A DNA stretch of 64,000 bases, taken from assembly GCA_032716605.1 (NCBI GenBank), contig CM064495.1, forward strand, positions 25,265,760 to 25,329,759, in the 5' to 3' direction. The DNA is from Paralithodes platypus (taxonomy: Eukaryota > Arthropoda > Malacostraca > Decapoda > Lithodidae). The notes under the pieces were generated by a model. It did no database searches. It saw nothing but the letters and a program-made list of their open reading frames with translations, and had not been told where the DNA came from. Shown one piece after another: positions 58,882 to 64,000 of the stretch; position 1 is the first letter of the stretch, and every line of letters starts with the position of its first letter. Made by a program: the position numbers and the translations under genes.

Positions 58882-61370
58882 TCTAATAGCTTTATTTTGA
58901 ATTTTGTCCAACTGCCTCAATGCAACCACTCCACTTCCACCCCACAGAGGTGAACAGTAATCCATCTGAGAACGCACATGACTTTTATATATTACGGCCA
59001 ACTGCTCGTCAGTGAAGAATTCTCGAACTCTGTACAGGAGTCCCAGTTTTTTAGAGGCATTCTTAGCAATGCTTCTAACATAATGTGTCCAGCTCAAGTT
59101 AGTAGTTAATGTTACACCAAGAATGTCAATACTAGGGAAAGTGGGAATATTTACATCATTATAAAATATATGGGAGTCAGTGAGATTCTGTCAGTTAGAA
59201 AATTGAATGTACACGTACTTGGTTTTCTGTGCATTAAAGGAAACTAGATTCTCTTGTCCCCATTCATTAATTCTAGAAAGGTCCTGGTTCAGAGAAATTG
59301 CAGTGTTTATTTTTGAATTTATAAGATCGGGTTGGGTGAAAGAATTGGTAAATGTGAAGGAACTGTGGAGTGTTGAGTCATCTGCGTAGGAATGTATTGG
59401 ATTATGAGTGGTAGATATGAGATCATTGATATGAATGAGGAACAGAGTTGGGGCCAAAACTGATCCCTGGGGAACACCAGCATTTATTGAGAAATTGAGA
59501 ATAAAGGCCATCTACCATTACACATATTTTTCTGTTATGAAGATAAGAAGAAATTAGTGGAACTAATGATGCAAGGCCGTAGTGTGACATCTTCGACAAT
59601 AAGGATTGATGCCAGGCTCTATCAAATGCCTTTGATATATCCAGTGCTATTGTATGTGTTTCACCATGTTGGTCTGTAGCTTGGTTGATTTGATGCGTAA
59701 GAAGGCAAAGAATGTCTGCAGTTGATCGACATCGTCTAAAACCATATTGCCTATCACTGATTAATTTATTACTCTCCAGATGCTAAATTATGTGATTATT
59801 TAATATAATTTCAAAGACTTTGCCAAGAGTGGAAGTTATAGCTATTGGTCTGTAGTTTGATGGATCTGAAGAGGCACCTTTTTTAGGAACTGGATGGATG
59901 TTTGCTTCTTTCCAGGGTACTGGGAAGCATGAGGTATGAGTACACAGACGGAAATTTTTTGCCAATACAGGAGCGAGCACCAAGGAGCAATTCTTAAGTA
60001 CTATTGGAGGAATTTCATCTGGGCCTTATCTACTGAGAGATTCTGCAAAATAGTTTTGACATGTCTGGTGTGGATCTTAAGTGAGGGAATTTCAGGCAAA
60101 TTAAAATTAAGTACAGGAACATCTTGATTTATTTCATCTAAGGTTGAGTTGGTGGAGAAAATATCCGCAAGAAGGTTAGCTTTACCTCGTGGGTCACTTA
60201 CAAGATTGCCAGTCGGAGATTTTAATGGTGGAATGGATGAAGCAGTAGTAGTGAAGTTGGATTTGAATGAGTTAAGAGTAGACCAAAATATTTTGTTATC
60301 ATTTGGATTATTTAGAAGTTTATTTGCCTGCTTATGGAGAAAGTTTGATTTAGTTAGGTTTAATAGTTTTGGCATGATTTCTGATGTTTCTAAAGTAATT
60401 AAAGGCTTCATGTGTTTTTGATCTTGTGTATGCATTGTAGGCTATTGCTTTTTGTTCAGTTACTCTAGCCCAATTATGGTCAAACCATTTAGGTGAATTA
60501 GATTTTTTACTGTACTTTTGATGAGGTATAAAAGTTTCCATTCCAATTTTTACAAAATCTTGTATGTGGCTCAAGGTGGAGTGTGCATCATTAGAAAAGA
60601 AAGAGGTCCAGGGAATATCAATAAAGAAACCCTGAAGACCCTCCCAGTCTGCCCTATCGTAATGCCATTTAGTCACCAAAACAGGTTCAGAGTGGGAAGG
60701 TGTGGTAGGTGATAGACAGGTGGCCTGTATCAGACAGTGATCAGAAGATCCAAGCGGGGACCTCACTGTAACATCATAATTTTCTGAATTGGTTGTTAAA
60801 AATAAGTCCAGTAGGTGGGAATTATGATTAGGATTATCTGGTACACGGGTGGGTTGGTTGACTAGTTGAGTGAGATTAAATGAGTCTGCAAATAGCTCAC
60901 ATTCAAGACCAGCATCATCAGTCCTGGCTGAATGAGTGAGCCATTCAACATTATGGACATTAAAATCACCCAACACAGTGATTTCAGAAGAAGCATTTAA
61001 GTTGAGGACACTGAGTTGTGAGGACAGAGAATCAAAAAGACTTTGCTCTGGAGGAGTATTTGGGGAACGGTAGATGCAACATATGTATTTAAATTTACCA
61101 GCAGAAATTAATTTGTATATAGAATAATCAAAATAGGGACAATTGAAACTAGTAACCTCCTCCAGGGCAATTTCAGATTTTGCGAAGCAACATACACCAC
61201 CTTTAGGTCTGAAAATTTGGAGCAGTTGATAACCTGGAAAATTAAATCTAGATGTGTCAGATGTGGATGTTACTTGAGTCTCTGTCAAAAAAAGGAGAGT
61301 AGGGGATTCTGCTTGAAGAAATTGGTGTACAGAATTGATGTTAGAGTGAAGTCCCCTTATATTACTAAAG
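58882..61370 (-). pseudogene. Jockey/CR1-type LINE endonuclease and reverse transcriptase
   Basis: Minus-strand order: endonuclease from 61367 (NIRGLHSNINSVHQFL, LLFLTETQ, KYICCIYRSPNTPPEQSLFD, ITVLGDFNVHNVEWL, LGSSDHCLI; open from 61288 to 60350). A linker follows (60435-60001), then RT with ANIHPVPKKGASSDPSNYRP (59900), AFDRAWHQSL-like degenerate motif A, AGVPQGSVLAPTLFLIHIND (59480), HSYADDSTLHSS (motif C) and the C-terminal SQMDYCSPLWGG (58960). Frames break at about 60435, 59990, 59780 and 59190. It is truncated at its 5' end and continues at 53843-53419 beyond piggyBac B. Confidence 0.85.
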
Positions 61371-61630
61371 GGGGCCTAGGCCTAGGCTAGGCCTAAAAAA
61401 AATCGCATGATAGAAACAATGCCCCAATCTACAGTATTTATGGTTAGGACTGTCATTTAGCCATGTCTACATTATTATTTACAATGCATAAGATTTAGGC
61501 CTAGGCTACTTGATGTAGCCTAGACAAAAAACATGTTTTCATAGCCTAACACTGGGAAAAAGTGTGGTAATTGTTTAGATATTGGGCCTTTTTTTTCTAG
61601 TTATTAAAAACTTATTCTATGGTGTATTAT

Positions 61631-62035
61631 AGGTTTGACTCCTGTAAGGAGATAAAGAAAACCTAATATTTAGTAGTGGCCCCGTAATCATTGACGAACA
61701 TGCCTATTACATAAGGCATCCTCTTCAAACACTAATCCGCAGTAGTTTGAATCTACCGCGCAGAGCATTTAAAAACTGAGGAGCCTTCATAATGAGCGCA
61801 CGCGACCTCACTCATGGCTTCAGTCATTATGAATTGGGTTCTCACTACGAAAAAACTTCGTAAAAAATAAAAACAAAAAGAAAATAAGAATAACTATCTA
61901 ATAAGCTTTCCATCATATCGTGGATGTACTTGTGTGGATTTCTGACCAGACGCTGATTCAGGCATCATTCCTCCTTCACTGACATATCAAGTAAACCAAA
62001 ATCCTTAATACATCAACGAATGGGAAGGGGACGGT
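61631..62035 (-). mobile_element. DIRS copy 3 right terminal region
   Basis: AGGTTTGACTCCTGTAAGGA and AAACCTAATATTTAGTAGTG begin the end of a minus-strand DIRS. They are mirrored in the complementary region at 62052-62162. The GGCCCCGTAATCATTGACGA word corresponds to GGCTCCTTACGTCAATGACG of copies 1 and 2. Confidence 0.75.
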
Positions 62036-62051
62036 CGGGAGGGCCCCAGTC

Positions 62052-62162
62052 GTCAATGATTACGGGGCCACTACTAAATATTAGGTTTTCTTTATCTCCT
62101 TACAGGAGTCAAACCTATAATTTATTAGTGGCCCCTCCATCATTGACGAACATGCCTGATTT
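62052..62162 (-). mobile_element. DIRS copy 3 internal complementary region
   Basis: GTCAATGATTACGGGGCCAC through GGAGTCAAACCT (62052-62116) is the complement of 61631-61697. It is joined to TAATTTATTAGTGGCCCCTC, then CATCATTGACGAACATGCC, which must mirror the left end lying outside the window. The arrangement equals that in copies 2 and 4. Confidence 0.75.
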
Positions 62163-62668
62163 CTAAGACTGGAGGGGGACATTCGTAATCATATCATAAC
62201 TCTATAAAAGCAGATAATAAAAACAACCACATAGTATTCTTACTTTTGAAAAATATATTTAAATATGGCGTAGACCAAAAATATACAAGAAAAAGGGGTT
62301 CAGGCAGGTGCGTGCTTTAAAGAAGCCTGCCTGACAAAAAATGGGTAACCCTGAAGATTCTGAACACAGACCTGTAGTTACAAAGGCACCCCACTCAACG
62401 AGTGGTGACAAAAATAACAAGTTATAAGTTTATATGTGCACATAATAAACCCCAAAATAATCGTGGAGAGAAATTGCAAAGGATCTCCACTGTTCTAATA
62501 TTAGACTGCTTTCGCAGCTAAAACTACTATAACAACTCCGTTGTTTTGTACTAACATTGTACTAGCACAATTTCTCACTGAGAAATTTTCATATCACATT
62601 AACTTTAAATTATATCACAGCTCTCATACTCCGGCGGGGTCTAGGGTGTCCTATGTCAACTGACTGCA
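62163..62668. other. DIRS copy 3 3' untranslated region
   Basis: AT-rich non-coding sequence between the complementary region and the G tract (minus-strand sense). No repeat or gene was recognised. Confidence 0.45.
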
Positions 62669-62680
62669 CCCCCCCCCCCC
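62669..62680 (-). other. 12-G tract after the DIRS copy 3 recombinase
   Basis: A C run on the + strand, so on the element strand TTTTCACGAGAA is followed by 12 G, about 60 bases after the recombinase end. It matches the placement of the G tracts in the other DIRS copies. Confidence 0.75.
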
Positions 62681-62741
62681 TTCTCGTGAAAATAAACAAA
62701 AGTGACTGCAGGGCCACCTAGACCCTCTGCCTTAAAGCTAT

Positions 62742-63942
62742 TCATGGTAAGGAAGGTTTGTCTAGAGCAACTGATATGTATCTAGACAAAAACGTATGAT
62801 TAGACGCCCACAACTGAGTGGACGCGATATCTTCTACTGAAATTTTTTTCAGGAAACGTAAAGAGGCTGCCCATTTGCGTAAATCGTGGGCCCTACCCAC
62901 AACGCCGGGATTACTCTCTTTAATGACTTCGACCAGAAGAGAGGCTAATCGTCGTTTAAGTAAGCGTTTACCCGTACTTGCTACCCATAAAGCACCTTGG
63001 GGGTTAAGAGGAGCTACTCTCAAATATTTGGTTAGAGCTTGCACTGGACATAGATTATGATGCACCTTTCCCCTTTTTAACGCCGGCACCGTGAACTCAG
63101 AAAACACGTGTGCACTGTGCTCATTCTTGGCTACAAACCTGGGGAAGGTGCAATGTAAATACATTCATTAAGTCTGCCAAACCTAAGGCAATTAGGTGTG
63201 TTGCTCATCGCCGCCAGCTCAGACACTCTGTTCCCGGTGGCCAAAGCCATAAGGAAAACCGCCTTTTTTAAGAGTAATGCAAAATCTGCAGTATTTTGGT
63301 ACAGACGAGAGTGAAGTAAAGACAAAGCTTTGTCGAGAGACCAAGTAGGCATGAGCTGACGGGGAGGTGGGCGAAGTTTAAAACAAGCTCTCATAAAACC
63401 TGTTTCCTCCGCCACCGGTATGGAGAGACCTGTAAGGTCTAAAAAGGGCACTCTAATCGCAGTTAAGTGATTTTTTAATGTTACCACAGATAAATGTTTC
63501 TGCTCAAACAGATAATTTAAATAATTGAAAACTAAAGCCACTGACGGCACATTCTGTTCCGTTCTGATGATCCAGGAAGTAAAGGCTTGCCAATGTGAGT
63601 GATACTGTCGTTTCGTAGACTGAGTATATTGATTGATTAATTTATTGGTCACATCTCTACCGTATGGTGCTAGCCACTTGGCCTCCTGAATGTCCATAAT
63701 GCAAAAGTCAGCGAGCTCGCTAGGTTGCCAATCGTGTCTAAGTGGAAATACCCGACCGGGAGCGATACCGGGTCCGGGCACCACGTTTTCAATTGCTGGT
63801 ACCACAACTGCGCCGGCCACAGGGGCGCGATTAGCGAGACTAAGCCTCGATAATCTCGTAGTTTGTTCACTACGTGGCACATTAGTGACGCATCTGGCGG
63901 CGGAAACAGATAGATTGAGCTCCATCTGTTCCAGTCTGTCAC
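62742..63942 (-). pseudogene. DIRS copy 3 tyrosine recombinase with preceding methyltransferase-like segment
   Basis: At the 5' side (63942-63670) the overlapping frame reads DWNRWSSIYLFPPPDASLM and LIAPLWPAQLWYQQL. The recombinase frame (from 63925) has ELADFCIMDIQEAKWLAPYG, TKRQYHSHWQAFTSWI, LSVVTLKNHLTAIRVPF and LMALATGNRVSELAAMSN (catalytic Arg). A one-base shift near 63140 moves to a second frame: EHSAHVFSEFTVPALKRG, RAHDLRKWAASLRFL (HxxR) and TQLWASNHTFLSRYISVALD (Trp and Tyr). All catalytic residues survive, only the shift breaks it. It is the best in-window reference for copy 4. The rest of the element lies beyond 64000. Confidence 0.88.
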
Positions 63943-64000
63943 TAGGGCGTCTGGCCCCCCTGCCGGCGTTTTCGCCTGGCGGGTGAGGTATAGAGGGAGT

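Overview
This is a eukaryotic, almost gene-free window built of nested and broken transposable elements. It looks arthropod, most likely a decapod crustacean. The reasons are four DIRS1-type tyrosine-recombinase retrotransposons (a group known to be diverse in decapods), TTAGG-type telomere-like repeats, RNase H-bearing and RTE/CR1/Jockey-like LINEs, piggyBac elements with TTAA targets, and many TA-flanked miniature DNA transposons. No intact host gene was recognised. The host-like traces are a THAP zinc-finger remnant and one or two candidate acidic first exons, at least one of which belongs to a transposon. The species assignment is inference.

Region 1 (1-29,760) is a DIRS-rich graveyard on the + strand. 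A DIRS left inverted terminal repeat lies at 2,270-3,097, split by a 534-bp miniature transposon. Its partner internal complementary region (29,229-29,338) and right terminal repeat (about 29,396-29,730) lie 27 kb away. Between them are DIRS copy 1 (gag from 9,357, interrupted at a TTAA by a 3.2-kb piggyBac-type element, then gag C-terminus and recombinase remnants to about 15,650) and DIRS copy 2 (23,658-29,730, reverse-transcriptase palm deleted). Also present are two CR1-group LINE copies, an RTE LINE 3' end, several satellites and a THAP remnant.

Region 2 (29,750-42,890) holds LINEs on LINEs. A LINE inserted with a 12-bp target duplication into an opposite-strand LINE, and was itself hit by a SINE. 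A large minus-strand RNase H-type LINE (about 32,135-42,715) was cut by a SINE in its RT and by a 4.4-kb piggyBac element in its ORF1. Its 5' end abuts a diverged DIRS-type terminal repeat.

Region 3 (43,395-52,600) is a foldback element with telomere-like repeats at its centre, next to an 8.0-kb DIRS element (copy 4, 44,321-52,337). Copy 4 has both terminal repeats and a textbook internal complementary region. Its internal coding strand is strikingly poor in adenine, and conserved Asp/Glu positions of RT, RNase H and recombinase read Ala, mostly as GCC where GAC is expected. This is the most unusual signal in the window.

Region 4 (52,700-64,000) holds a Tigger-like 5' end and a poly(A) LINE on the minus strand. 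A second piggyBac copy (53,848-58,877, itself carrying a SINE and an RTE LINE) sits in that LINE. The 3' half of a DIRS element (copy 3, minus strand) closes the window. The nesting order is readable because host elements rejoin in frame across TTAA sites and target-site duplications.
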